A stretch of DNA of 64,000 nucleotides, taken from NCBI GenBank assembly GCA_964036195.1, contig OZ038451.1, positions 11,040,529 through 11,104,528 on the forward strand, given 5' to 3'. A model generated the notes under the pieces. That model was not told the DNA's origin and made no database searches. It worked only from the letters and a program-made list of their open reading frames with translations. Numbering within the stretch: the first letter of the stretch is position 1; each line of letters begins with the position of its first letter. Origin of the DNA: Sphaerolaimus hirsutus (lineage: Eukaryota; Nematoda; Chromadorea; Monhysterida; Sphaerolaimidae). Both the position numbers and the translations under genes were made by a program. Positions 1 to 12,081 of this stretch are shown in pieces.

Positions 1-2342
1 GTTTTTGCAACACTGGTCTTCAATAAAAGGGTGTCGCAGTAGAAGTGCAGGTAAAAAGTTGACAAAAAATAGAACTACCATAAAGGGATAGTCGAAAAAA
101 GTTTTTTTTTTCAACGACAGGTTTTTTATTATTAAAAAGCAGGGGTTAAAAAATAAATAAAACCGTTTTTTTCAAAAGCTCCCAGATATGGTTATGAGTC
201 AACATATACAGGTATATCAGACAGGTGACAGTACTTTGTAGTGTTATATATAGCCATATATGGGCTGTGGAGCCATGGGATATCATTATAAGTGGTGATT
301 TCTGTCAGAAATATCCGTTTTATGTAGACTTATTATGTATATAGGCTTTTGTCATACATTCATCACTTCGAGTGAAGTTGGCCATGGAATGGTGTTTAAA
401 TTAGGTTACAATAGAAGGTTGATTTATCAATAGTGATTTTTCACGCTGTACAAGTATATGGAGGCACATTGATTGGATATTATCTACCACACTAACATAT
501 CACAGCTTATCATGACACAATAGCATGAACAAATAGATGCTTTCACACTAAAAATGCCTCAAAACCAATGGAAACCATTACCAAAGGTAATGTGTATATG
601 AAGTTGCGCGCTTGCACACAAAAAATGCAAAATGCAAACGCTTAGTACTAAACATTTTGGTTGAGGTTTTAAAAAAACCGGTTTTGATTTGATGGTCAGG
701 TTTCTCAAAAAACAAAGTTTTTATTTAAAAAACCTTTTAAAAAACCCTGGACCATCCCTAGTGCCATAATTTTATAAGAAATATGGTATCTAGCTAGGCA
801 ACTGGAGTGATTTTTGAGATATATATTTTTCCCCACTTTTCCCTCAAAGTCACCAATTTTCATACCTTTTCACACCTTAAAAATTTCTAGTTCAGTGCTT
901 TATTGCCATTTTCAGCGTTTTTGACAATATATGTGCCCATGCACCTATTTTAGCTATTTTCACCAATTTTAGCCATTATTTTTCTTCATTTCTTCATCCA
1001 TACCTTCAAAAAAACCTATATATATATATATATAACCCCTGCAAACTATTCCTTACCAAAAAACAATCAGCTTATCTATCCCTCTGGGTCTGGATGAGCC
1101 GTTTGCTATGTGTATATATTCTTATCTCAGAACCATGCAGACCTAACCGGGTATATATCCACTTTTATAACCACCAATTATGTACACTCGTTTATTGTAG
1201 TAGCATAGAGCAGAATATTGTCGAACAGATGGCATGATAGGTGCCCATTCTATTAACCCTGTCTCTAAGTGGTACCTGTAAGTGAGTGAGGTGCAATGTT
1301 GATAAAAAAATTACTGACATTTAGGCGTGGTAGTTCAAAGCAGGGTTGGTTTTAGTAAAATTCTTTTTACTAAAATTGTATTTTATTTTTATAAAATTGT
1401 ATTTTTTAAATTATTAATATTTTATTTTATTCCAAAATGTCATTAATAACATAAAATGAAACATTTTACAAAAATTTTACAATAATTTTACAAATTTTTT
1501 ACAAAAATTCAGAATCTTGCATGCAAGGACAGTGTGCATGCAGATTAATACAAAAAAGTTGAACATTTGGATCTGCGACATTGTGGTAGCGACATGGATA
1601 TCTTGAATTTTGACCCTCCGGTGGTTTTTATAGATAGCAAATCGCTATTCCAGAGGGATCGAAAGCTAAAAACAATAATTAGTTTGGGGGTTGGTGGGGT
1701 TTCAATATATAGGCTTTTTCAAGGTGTGGAATGAAAAAAGGGGAAATCACATGAACTAGTAATTTTTAAGGTGAAAATATAAAAAAGATGTGAAAATTTG
1801 TAATTTTGAGCAAAGATGTTTCTCAATCACAACAATGAAAGCAACAAGCAGGCACCAGTTCTGCAAATTGACAGGTAGAAACTTTAGTGACACGATAGAA
1901 TTTTTTAAATTCATATGGAACTCAAATTTTACAAAAATTTGAATTTTAGTAATATTGTATTTTTATTTTATTAATTTTTCATTTTATTTTATTTTTTTCT
2001 TCAATTTTCCATTTTATTTTTTTATTTAGATTTTTCCAACCCTGGTTCAAACCATGGTTGGCATGGCAATTAATTAAGAACATCTGAAAAATCTACTGCC
2101 TCAGATTTTATCAAGAGAGCAGATTTCTGCCATTCCGGCCCAGCACCCATAGGGGATTTTGAGGGTAGCAGTTTAGGGGGGGGGGGGGGGGTCGGCGCCC
2201 CCCCTAAAATGCTACCCTCAAAATCCCCTATGCCAGCACCTGACATGACTTGCATGCATGTGAGGCATGATCTCATTTATACTAGATTTTATTGTCACCA
2301 GCACATATGGTCTCTGACGCACCTTGCATGCATACAAGACAC
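1..2342. other. AT-rich host DNA without a supportable gene
   Basis: I see no coding exon here. The stretch is AT-rich with long A/T runs and degenerate repeat pieces. The first 100 bases resemble the 'aatagaac' MITE family better preserved at 10600-10950 and 20100-20300. A homopolymeric G run near 2168-2190 is flanked by an inverted copy of a roughly 20-base sequence (about 2146-2165 and 2210-2231), so it is a small hairpin. Confidence 0.5.
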
Positions 2343-2694
2343 ACTCCCACCATAGTTGCGAAAGTGTATTTACACTTACCTGAAATACACGGGTAAATGG
2401 GTATTTATATTTATGATTACGTTTACACTTTTTATAAAATACCCATACACTTTTTTACACTTTCCCAGCCAAATTACTCGGGTAATAAAAGTGTAAAAAA
2501 ATTTCACACAGGCCAGAAATTGGACAAGAACGAGTGTCCAAAAAAATACTGCACGTGTGCAACAGCTCACTGAAAATAGCAATAGAAATAGAAATTGTGT
2601 CGAAATATAAGTGTGCTGTAAAAAATTCTCTTGGATTATATTGTGGCGTCAGATTGGGAATTTTGGGTCGGATGATGGATTCCGACGACGATGT

Positions 2695-3256
2695 TTTAAT
2701 GTGCCTACACACACTAGTTTTCACCGTAACTTCGTGTGAAAACTGACATTTTTCATATTCAAATTAATGAACACTGTTGAATGATTTAATTTAAATTAAA
2801 TTTGAGTTTAAATTAATGAAAGTTAAAGTTTGAAAATTTGAAAACTAAAACTAATATAGCATACGATAAGAGTACCGTATTTCTCCGTGTAAAGCACCCG
2901 GGTGTTATACAAGATTGAGGTGCTTTACAGCGACCTTTTTTGAAAACTTGTATAACACCCGGGTGTTACGTCAATGGGGCTGTGGTACATATCGAGTGTA
3001 AAAAGGCCAGTGTGCTTTCATTTTCTAGGAGTGTGCTTTCATTTTCTAGGAATGTCCCTACATTTTTAGGTACATGTTTACAGATTTTTTTGCAACCTAG
3101 TATAGCACCCCGGGGTGCTATAAAGCTGTATAACACCCCGGGTGTTGTGCACGGAGGGGTGCTTTACACGGAGAAATACGGTAGGCTGAATGTCGCCATG
3201 TCGCCATTTCAGTTTTCACACAAGTCACGGTGAAAACTAGTGTGTGTGGGGCCAAT
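2695..3256. mobile_element. Inverted-repeat element (family with ACACACTAGTTTTCACCG ends), copy 1
   Basis: The left end reads TGTGCCTACACACACTAGTTTTCACCG and onward, and the right end is its inverted complement finishing near GGGGCCAATG. A second copy lies at 5677-6394 with the same arms but a different insertion in its middle. It codes for nothing. Here the middle is interrupted by the palindromic element at 2873-3183. Confidence 0.65.
2873..3183. mobile_element. Palindromic MITE with TACCGTATTTCTCCGTG ends
   Basis: It starts TACCGTATTTCTCCGTGTAA and ends with the inverted complement ...GGAGAAATACGGTA. Inside are several CACCCGGGGTG-type short palindromes. The TA at each end is compatible with a Tc1/mariner-type TA target. 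It is the innermost of three nested insertions. Confidence 0.65.
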
Positions 3257-3679
3257 GATTGTGTTCGATGAGAATAATGTGAACAATGAATGGAATGATA
3301 AGTAAATTCATCTAAAAGTGAAAGGAAGTGTGTCGTCCGATGCTCAACAGCAAGAGCAATCTCGTAAAAAAAATTACGCTTACACTTTTTTACACATTTT
3401 GGAAAGTGTATTTACACTTACATTAAACTTTCCAAAAATACCAGTATTTTAACAACTCTGACTCCCACTGGCACCAACGGTGGATGCCTGGCACCGAATT
3501 GAAACTCGTTCTGGTGCAAGTCCCAAGGTCTGTAAAGTGTAAAGTTAAGTGTCAAATGTCATGACAAATGTCATAGAAATGTGTAAAGTGTCAGACAAAG
3601 TGAATTGTCATGCAAAGTTCAGTAATAATTTTTTTTTTTTATTGACATTTTACATGACATTTGGCACTTGACTTTACAG

Positions 3680-4257
3680 CAGAGTTGTTAAAATACCGGT
3701 ATTTTTGGAAAGCATAAGCGTAAGCGTAAATACACTTTCCAAATTTTGAGTATGGATACTGTAAGTGTAAGGTATTTTTGAAATACCATTGGAAAGCGTA
3801 AAAAAATGCGTAAGCGTAAAAACATTTTATCTTTAAGTGCTCTCGCTGTTGAGCATTGAAAAACACCCTAGCTTTCACTTGTAGATGAATTTATTTAGCA
3901 TTTCCATTCTTTAATAAGTTATCTTGATAATTCTGGGATGTAGCCAGGATTTTGAGCGGGGGAGACGCTTTACGGAACTGCCACTTCCAGCATATTTTTT
4001 CTTCCGCCCTGGATGGGCACGCACGCAGTTATTTTTTGTACGCTTTCTCATTCACCTACTTTTTTGGTGGTTTTATGCCTTTTCAAAAGCATAAAGCTGG
4101 ACCGTGTGAAAAGATTTTTTACGCTTTCAATACCCGGGTATTTCGGCGGGGAAAGCGTAATAAAGCGTACAGGTATTTTTAGAAAGCGTAAGCGTAAGTG
4201 TAAATACCCATTTACCCGGGTATTTCGGGTAAGCGTAAATACGCTTTCGCAACTCTG
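3680..4257. mobile_element. hAT-like non-autonomous element with 8-bp target duplication
   Basis: The ends are CAGAGTTG and CAACTCTG, flanked by CTTTACAG on both sides (3672-3679 and 4258-4265). Its target is itself a copy of the ACATTTTACAGGG repeat family, which resumes directly after the right duplication. The internal sequence is built of AAGCGTAAGCGTAAATACGC-like blocks, and no transposase frame is present. Confidence 0.8.
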
Positions 4258-4429
4258 CTTTACAGGGCTCGGGACCTAAAATTCCCTAAATGTAAATACC
4301 TAAAAATTTCCTCTACGTTTTGTTACTTGAAAACTAACAGAAAGCATGTGTTACGTGGAGTTCCATCCGCAGTTCCTCCACAAAACATCACCCTCCCACC
4401 AGGTATTTGCGTGGCCCCGGGGTAATATC

Positions 4430-4800
4430 TTGTCTGTTCAAGAAGTTATAAAAGGGGGGGGGGAGCTTATTATTTCGCCAGAAATTTTTTGAACTCCCAG
4501 TACTAAAATGTTGTTTGTAACGTATGCTGACGTCGAAAAATGCGACAAAAAGCACCATGTATAGAAGTCTACAGACTTATATAAGTATGTACATGGTGTA
4601 AAACAGGTTCTAGCATAACACAGTTGTTGTTTTTAACGTTTGTTCTGCACCGTCCGGATCACAAAGAGTAGCTTTGTCATGTACGTTCTGTTTACAGTCA
4701 ATTTGGGGCAGGTATTTCGAGGGAGGGGGGCTAATAAGTTCATAGTGTCCATTTTGAGGGGGGTATTTCGTGACGGGGGTATTTCGAGGAAATACGGTAC
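4430..4800. mobile_element. MITE of the CCGTATTTCCTCGAAATA family (right end clear)
   Basis: The right terminus GTATTTCGAGGAAATACGGTA is intact at about 4778-4798. The interior contains the poly-G 'gggggtatttcg' and 'ttatttcgccagaaatttt' blocks typical of the family. The left terminus is not recognisable, so the copy is truncated or degraded. Confidence 0.5.
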
Positions 4801-5676
4801 ATTTTCAATGTTGCACGTTGCAACTGAACAAATTTTAGCATTTGAACCACGTTTGAATACTCAGTCAGGGTGATTGTATATATATTCATGCAATGTCATT
4901 TGACATTTACAGCAGTATGTTTGCATGGGCAATATTGTGTTATCAATGTGATGATTTACAGAACAAAGACAAAAATTTTACACTTTTAATAATATGTTAA
5001 AACTGCATAAGATGTGGAAATACAAACTTTTGGGGTGGATCGATCAAATTCCTCACAACGCAATTCTGCCCAAATCTTGAACAAATTCTAAATTAATTCC
5101 GATGGTGTTTTCCATGTGATCATGTGTAAGACCTCAATAAATAATATCGGGTACAGCGCAGTACAGTCGCATGTAAATACAATTTGTGTGCACCTGTACT
5201 CGATGTTGAGCCATGATATTATTTATAGAGATGTTTTTACATGCAAGATGAACAAGTAGCAACAACTCTCAAATACTTTCACTTAAAAGCAAAAAAATTG
5301 TAAAATAAACATTTATATTTATGTGATAATTAAACTTCTAAAGAACCCCCCCCCCCCAAAAAAAAATGTTACACATCCTGGAATGAGCATCATGTTCCAG
5401 GTCAAAATTGCTTTGGATTTGGGTGATGTGCCATTGGCAAATTACTTGATAACAAAGGGTGATTAACATAATGTGAGGTGATGTTCTTTATGTCTTTGTT
5501 ACTGTATCCTGTGCGGAGGGACCAGACCTTATCTTGGCTGTCCCTTATGTATGAGTAAATTTTTTACTAATTGCTTGTACGTTGATCCGCTCTACCCTTA
5601 AATTAAATAAAATTAAATTAACCACCGTTTTACCATTTTTTTATATTTTATTTTTTCGTTTGTTGGCTCCGTTCCA

Positions 5677-6394
5677 ATGTGCCTACACACACTAGTTTTC
5701 ACCGTGACTTTGTGTGAAAACTGAAATTTTTTAAAACGCATATTTATGAACACCGTTTAACGATATAATTTTAATTAAATTTGAATTTAAATTAATAAAA
5801 GTGAAAATTTAAGAATTTGATAACTAAAACACATATAGCATAAAATAAGAGTAGGTTGAATGTAGGGTTCAAACGGGATTGACTTTTCGGGATCGGGATC
5901 GGGATTGGGATTAGTATTTGGAGATTTCGGGATCGGGATTGGGATCGGGATTGGGGTCACGGGATCGGGATCAGGATCGGGATTGGCATTTTTTTGGGAT
6001 CGGGATTGGGGTCTTGGGATAGAGATTTTGGCCAATGTTCTGGCATCCACAGTTGTTCATAAAGGTCTCAAAACACTGTTGGATGCCAGAAAATTGGCAT
6101 GAAATGGATGCTGGAGGTTTGTGTTCACATTTTTGCATGCAAAAATGTCATTTTTTCACTTTTTATTATTTCCACTAATTTTTCCGGGATCGGGATCCCG
6201 GACTTTTTAGTTTCTCGGGATCGGGATTTGAAAATTTTCGGGATCGGGATCGGGACTGCTAAATCCCGGAATTTCACGGGATCCGGGATCGGGATCGGGA
6301 TCCCGTTTGAACCCTAGTTGAATGTTGCCATGTCGCCATTTCAGTTTTCACACGTGTCACGGTGAAAACTAGTGTGTGAAGGGCCAATGGAAGA
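5677..6394. mobile_element. Inverted-repeat element (ACACACTAGTTTTCACCG ends), copy 2
   Basis: The arms at 5677-5735 and 6338-6394 match those of the copy at 2695-3256, including the short unique sequence just inside the arms. The middle is occupied by a GGGATC-repeat element instead of the palindromic MITE found in copy 1. Insertion close to the same internal place in both copies is visible from the shared flanks ('agagtaggttgaatgt'). Confidence 0.65.
5863..6316. repeat. GGGATC simple-repeat element with inverted ends
   Basis: It starts TAGGGTTCAAACGGGAT and ends with the inverted complement ATCCCGTTTGAACCCTA. Between the ends are arrays of GGGATCGGGATT-type units on both sides of a non-repetitive centre. 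Open frames rich in Gly, Ile, Asp and Pro here are simple-repeat artefacts. Confidence 0.65.
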
Positions 6395-7123
6395 GTCTTC
6401 GTATGAGAACTTGGCAGACGGCCAAAATTTCGGTATAAATATGAATGAAATAAGCTAACAATAGCTATATAAACATGTATGTAAACAAAAATAGCGATTA
6501 TGAAGGTGGAAGTTGGCTAAGTGGAGCAAATTTTAACAATTTTTAGCTAACTTTGAGCTTTCATTGTCATTTGTATAATACGCAACTGGTAACTGAGATG
6601 AGGGCCAAATTCTCATATGTGACCTGATCCGTTCCAATACTTATAGTATTGCAACGCAAAAATGACGTCATACACTCTCCACTGGAGAGATTGACGTAAG
6701 TGTTTGTAGGTAGTAGTTAGAATTACTGAACTTTTTCAAAAGTATATGTAAATGTACCGTATTTCCTCAAAATACCCCCAGGGGGTTTATTTTTTCAGAG
6801 TGGAAATTTTGAGGGGGGTATTTCGAGGGGTAGCCTTATTCGAGGGCTTATTCGTTTTATAGTGATTATTTAGTATTTTTTAGTAAAATGATATGATTTC
6901 TTCTAAATTTTCGTGTTTTAGCAACAGAAGATTGTGATTTTAGCAACAAAAATACATTTTCTCTGAATGCGTGTACTTTTAAAATGTACACGTAAAAGTG
7001 AGTACATACTTTTTCAAAAGTATATGTAAATGTATTTACCGCATATTTTATGTACCGTATTACCTCGAAATACCCCCAAATTACATAGATGTATACGTAT
7101 GTGTTTATATTTAGGCATATATA

Positions 7124-7486
7124 ACTAGTGATGTAAAAGCGCCGTGGCGCTGGCGCTTGGCTCTAGCGCCAAAGCGAAAAACGCCATGGCGCTTTTGGCG
7201 CTTTGGCGCTAGTTTCCTGTTGCGGCATTGGCGCTTGGCGCCATGCCCATGAAAAGCGCCATGGCGCTTTTGGCCCTTGGCGCTATTTTGGACCGGCGCC
7301 AGGACCAAAATGCCTGGCGCTGGCGCTTGGCGCTAGTGCGAAAGCAAAAAGCGCCATGGCGCTTCTGGCGCTTGGCGCCATTTTACTCTGGCCTGGCGCC
7401 ATTGGCGCATGGCGCTAGGGGTCGGAAAAGCGCCATGACGCTTTTGGCGCTTGGCGCCAAAGTTCTGTCGCTTTTCACATCACTAA
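7124..7486. repeat. GCGCC-core element with CTAGTGATG ends
   Basis: The left boundary is ACTAGTGATGTAAAAGCGCC and the right boundary its inverted form CGCTTTTCACATCACTA. The core is a dense array of GCGCCAAGCGCC and GGCGCCATGGCGC units, strongly self-complementary. It stands out by high GC in AT-rich surroundings. All frames over it are repeat artefacts. Confidence 0.7.
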
Positions 7487-7525
7487 TGTAGGTACCTACA
7501 TTTTAACAACTGTGTTGTATTGCTG

Positions 7526-8008
7526 TATAGTTGTTATAAGTACCGAACTTTTTCAAAAGTACCCGTACCGGTAAATACTTTCATTTTTACCCACGCTCCA
7601 AAAATACCCGGGTAAATACTTTGTTTTTACTCAGTACTTGGGTAAAATTGCGTAAAAGTATTTCCTCAAGTATTTTTGAGTATTTTTGAGTAAATTGGGT
7701 ATTTTCGTCGTGGGAGTATAAAATGCAAGTTTTTTTTGGCTACATGGCTCACATTTTTGGCTCGCATTATAAGAGAGAAGTACATACAAAGTACAAAAAT
7801 ATGAATGCCAGCACAGATATAGTCACTTCTTTGCATTTTGTGTGCTTCAATTGCATTTTCTGAAATACTCAAAGTATCCAGTACTTGTGAAAAAGTACTG
7901 GGTACAATGGGTACTGATACAATTGAAGTATTGTACCCATGGGTATTTACTCAGTACGCTGTTTTACGCGTAATTTGGAGTAAAACTAAATACCCAATAT
8001 CAACTCTG
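7526..8008. mobile_element. hAT-like non-autonomous element with 8-bp target duplication
   Basis: The ends are TATAGTTG and CAACTCTG. TATTGCTG flanks both sides (7518-7525 and 8009-8016). The interior shares 'aagtaccgaactttttcaaaagt' with the truncated copy at 26878. It is non-coding. Confidence 0.75.
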
Positions 8009-9603
8009 TATTGCTGCAGTCAGAGTAATGCAAACTTTTAAAACCAGTAAAAATACATTTGATTTGTCTTATATTTTTTATAAAGTTTTTATCTTTTCTA
8101 TTTATTTTCAGTCATAACTTTTTAAACAGATCATACGCCTTTTATACTGATCCCTGATGTCTGTTAGTGTAATCACAGTGTGGTTAGGACTGATTTTGTA
8201 GGCATATCCAGTTGCAGCTGGGAATAGTATACGTAAAGTGAATTATATCGACTGTAACAATATGTATTCGGAAAAATCTAAAAAATTATAATAATTCGTA
8301 AAACTTTGAATTAAACTTTAACTGTGTTTTGTGAAACTTTTACTTTTAAAAATGTGCTGATGATGTTATTAGTGTAAATGGCTGTAAACATGCATGGCTT
8401 TGTAGATGCCTACAATAATGTGTGAGATGAAAGATTCTCAGTCATTAATCTGAATATTCATAAAATAACAATAAGAATTTGCTATTCCTACATTCAGAAT
8501 TCCAGCTGGGAAAAGCTAGGATTTATGCACTACCCACCTTGTAAAAAGTATACATATCCTTTATAGTATGCAGCCACATTGTGAATGGTTTGATGTATAG
8601 ATGTGTATCTAAACGCCACTAGCTGAGGCACTTCCCTTGAATTTGCTCCAGGTTGCCACTCCTGCCACATTGCGTGATTTGTGTCAAAAAACCACACCTC
8701 TGCAATTAAATTTTTAGATTTGAAGTTAAACCATTCATTAAGACGTGCACAGTGTTCATTGTTTCAATTGTATGCATTCACTCACATAAGAGGTACAATC
8801 TGGATCACAGTGTTTTTACATGACACTTTACAGGGTCTTTTACAGGGTCCGGGAGTGCCCTCTGGGTGTATTTCGAGGAAAAACGGTAGAAGGTAAACAG
8901 GAATAAAAAAGCAAAAAAATAGGCAAAATTCCGTTTTTCCTCGAAATACCGCTCCATCGAAATACCCCCTCCCCCCAATTGCGTGTAAAAACACCGTCAA
9001 AGACAAGTTGCGGTTTATAACCCGGGCAATGCATAAAACACGTTAAAACAATGATTGTGTTACTTAGAACATGTTTTATACCCATCTACATACCTACTAA
9101 TATAAGGCTGTAGACTGTTAGACATGGTGGCTTTTGTTGCATTTTTCTACGTCTGCGTTCGTAACTTAGAACTGAGTGTTCAAAAAATTTCTGGCGGAAT
9201 AATTACTACCCCCCTCGAATTACCCCCCTCGAAATACCCCCTCAAAATTCTCACTCTGAAAAGATAAACCCCCTGGGGTATTTCGAGGAAATACGGTAGT
9301 AAAGATGTGGTATGTAGCACACGTAATTAGCAAAGAATAGCAGAAAATTGGATGAAAAACCAATGAACTAGTGAATTTGAAGTTTAAGGTGGGCAAAAAG
9401 AATGAAAATTAGTTATTTTGACTGAAAATTTGGGTAATTATTCTCAAAAATACTTTCTTCTACGTTTTCCAGCTAAACAAAGTACTTTACTTACGTTCAC
9501 GCACGAGTAAAAGTAAAACATTTCACTTAACGTTTTCTGTACTCAGGGCCCTCAGGGCCCTCAGGGCCCTCAGGGTGTTTAAAAAAACTTTACATTTATG
9601 TTT

Positions 9604-10041
9604 ACCGTATTTCCTCGAAATACCCCCCGGGGGGTGATTGTTTCATAGTGGTCCCGAGAGGGGGGGGGGTTAAACGAGGGGGGGGGTATTTCGAGGGGGG
9701 GGGGGTTATTGTTTCACAAGAAAATTTTTGAAAACCAAGTACGAAATTGTCGTCTGAAACGTACGCAGACGTCGAAAAATGCAACAAAAACCGCCATTTA
9801 TAAGGTTCTGTAGACTAATATTAGTATGTAGATGGTATGTACACTGTTCTAACGTGACACCGACATTGTTTTAACGTGTGTTCTGCAGTACACTGAACAC
9901 AAACTACAGTTATTGTCATGTACGTTCCCTTTACACTCAATTTGGGGGGGGGGTATTTCGAGGGGGGGTGATTGTTTCATAGTGGTCTCGAGAGGGGGGG
10001 GAATTTCAAGGGGGGGGGGGTATTTCGAGGAAATACGGTAC
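9604..10041. mobile_element. MITE of the CCGTATTTCCTCGAAATA family, both ends present
   Basis: It opens TACCGTATTTCCTCGAAATA and closes with the exact inverted form GGTATTTCGAGGAAATACGGTA. The interior holds poly-G tracts and 'gattgtttcatagtggtc' in two orientations. Related partial copies lie at 6750-7080, 8868-9300 and 15084-15250. Confidence 0.6.
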
Positions 10042-10245
10042 TTTGAAAAAAGGTCAGTACTTTTAACAACTCTGCTAATAAGAGGTACATTCTAATTGTA
10101 GGTGCTTCAAAAAGTGATCAAATCTTTTGTATTTTAGGTATAGGTACCTACAATTAGAGGTAACCAGCGAAATAAGGTACTGTACAATGATCAGCAAGAC
10201 CCAGTCACAGCACTGGCCCTTTTTAGGTGTCTGGCATTGTCAGAT

Positions 10246-10452
10246 GTAGTGATGTAAAAAGCGCCAGACTTTTGGCGCCAAGCGCCAAAAGCGCCATGGC
10301 GCTTTTGGCATGCGAGCGCCAAGCGCCAATGGCGCCAAAGCAAAATAGCGCCAAGCGCCAAAAGCGCCATGGCGCTTTTCTGGACAATGGCGCCAAGCGC
10401 CAATGGCGCCAGAGGATGTTAGCGCCAAGCGCCAATAGCGCCAGTGCCAAAA
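10246..10452. repeat. GCGCC-core repeat element
   Basis: The left boundary is GTAGTGATGTAAAAAGCGCC, and an array of GCGCCAAGCGCCAATGGCGC units follows to about 10450. The right CATCACTA end is missing, so this copy is incomplete. It is non-coding. Confidence 0.6.
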
Positions 10453-10599
10453 ATTTTTGCTGCTCATAAAGTGCAACCATGCTAATGCAGTGCTAGTTAC
10501 ATATTTGTGTGAGAAGCAAGATAAAAATAAGTCAAATCGAGTTAACTTTTCTTTATCTGATGTTATTTTACATCTGAGAGTTGGGTATTTCTTCTAATA

Positions 10600-10950
10600 G
10601 AATCGCATACCTCCAATAGAACTACACCTACAATAGAACGGCAAGCTTTAGCACGTTTGCGTGCCCAAGAAAACAATAAAATGGCACCCCCCTCAATATA
10701 ACGGCAGGTAGAAATTACGTTGGAAGATTCATGGTTGTTTTCACATTTGGTTTTGTTTGAATTGATTCTGTGATGTGGAATGTTGTTTATGTTTCATAAA
10801 AACACTATGTTCAAATGAAGAATGTGTGAAAAATATTGGTGAAAAAGTAGAATGGCAGCCTCCAACAAAAATGCACCTCCAATAGAATGCCATGTAAAAA
10901 AGTTGATGAAAAAATAGAATGACGCTTTTCTATTCGAAGAAATACAGTAA
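10600..10950. mobile_element. MITE of the 'aatagaac' family
   Basis: Blocks such as CCTCCAATAGAAC and ATAGAATG recur, and the right end reads TTCGAAGAAATACAGTA. Similar blocks in the opposite orientation occur at 20100-20300. No coding potential is seen. Confidence 0.4.
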
Positions 10951-11237
10951 CAATGGCGCAAGCCATCTCGAAAAAGTGCTTAGATTTTTATAGATATTTT
11001 ACGTCGAACGTGCATTTGAACATCGTTCGTCGGCTCGTGAGCAAGCTTTGAATTGGGATGGGAATCATTAGGCCCATTATTCCGGAAAAGTTTTGGATAT
11101 CCTTGCACGGAAATGGTTTACAAAATAAGCAAGTACGTAGATTTGTTCTTCCTGGAATACGCTTAAACACATTTACTCATGTAAATTATGCACACAAGGT
11201 CTTTTTACATAAAATAATGATATATTTTTTTGAACCA

Positions 11238-11493
11238 CTTGGCGCTTTTTTGGCGCTTTTTAAAATGCTAGCGCCAAGCGCCAATGGCGCCACGGCATCA
11301 TAGCGCCAAGCGCCAATGGCGCCACGGCATCATAGCGCCAAGCGCCAAAAGCGCCATGGCGCTTTTCCGTAGCACAGCGCCAAGCGCCAATGGCGCCACA
11401 GCAAAAAGGCGCCAAGCGCCAAAAGCGCCATGGCGCTTTTTGCTTTGGCGCTAGCGCCAGGCGCCAGCGCCATGGCGCTTTTACATCACTAGT
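11238..11493. repeat. GCGCC-core element with CATCACTAG right end
   Basis: Units of GCGCCAAGCGCCAATGGCGCC continue to the right boundary GGCGCTTTTACATCACTAG, the inverted form of the family's left boundary. The left end is only CTTGGCGCTTTTTTGGCGC. It is non-coding. Confidence 0.6.
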
Positions 11494-11597
11494 CAGATGT
11501 CAGGCACCTGCAAAATGGCATTTACATCACTGGAGTCTCGTGAGCTAATTTTTTACATTTGATCATGCCTACACCATCCACTAGACTAGACTAGCAA

Positions 11598-11840
11598 TCA
11601 ACATGCAAAATTGTATGACTTGGACAAACTTGTCGTTCTCCTTATGCAGATGAACATATTCGGATCCCAGAAAAGCCACTGTCCGCTGCTGTCACAGGCA
11701 GTTTCCATTTGTTTCTCTTTATTTTCAGGAAAGTAGGTCCCATTCAAACATCTGATATTTGCTGTTGTGGTGCTGTCATATTTCCCAACACTGGCTTCTG
11801 AGGTACTGCTGTATGATACCATCAGTGATGGGTAGTTCAT
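11598..11840 (-). CDS. Probable host exon encoding a sushi/CCP-type module
   Basis: The minus frame encodes an 80-residue stretch with the Cys, Gly and Trp spacing expected of a complement-control (sushi) module. It reads a Cys after 'STTTANIR', then 'CDSSGQWLF' and 'NMFICI'. An acceptor-like TCATACAG lies inside the upstream part, so the true exon may begin about 25 bases in. It is probably a downstream exon of the lectin-like gene whose first exon is at 18745. The call rests on spacing only; a chance frame cannot be excluded. Confidence 0.4.
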   Translation of the reverse strand: MNYPSLMVSYSSTSEASVGKYDSTTTANIRCLNGTYFPENKEKQMETACDSSGQWLFWDPNMFICIRRTTSLSKSYNFAC

Positions 11841-12081
11841 TATTTTTTAGAACACTGTCTGTGTTTTGAGTTTTCAAGAAATGGGTATCTGTGTTTTAAC
11901 TTCCTGGTACAATAAGTTGGGATATGTGGTTTTATTTTTGCTTTTTGTCGAAGCTCAATTTTTTGAAAAGTAAGCAGAACAGTTGTTTTCTGAGGACGTT
12001 TTTCTGTTGGAAGTATGTCACAATTTCACTGATCATCAAACAAAATGGGCAACCTTAGATAGTTTTGACAGCTTTGAAGCG

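Larger units (their letters stand above)
2351..3460. mobile_element. hAT-like non-autonomous element with 8-bp target duplication
   Basis: The ends are CATAGTTGCG on the left and the inverted CAACTCTG on the right, a one-base variant of the CAGAGTTG ends of the other copies. ACTCCCAC directly flanks both sides (2343-2350 and 3461-3468). An 8-bp duplication and a CA(G/T) terminal motif are the hAT signature. The internal sequence shares the 'gtgtaagtgtaaatacac' character of the copies at 3680 and 12148. No transposase is encoded. Another inverted-repeat element (2695-3256) sits inside it. Confidence 0.75.

Noticed and set aside
5787-6317. Open frames rich in Gly-Ile or Asp-Pro on both strands
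   Set aside because: They are direct translations of the GGGATC repeat array.
7137-7476. Regular GCGCC units looked like a CRISPR or tandem regulatory array
   Set aside because: There are no spacers of constant length, the units are self-complementary, and the array ends in inverted termini. It is a repeat element in a eukaryotic genome.
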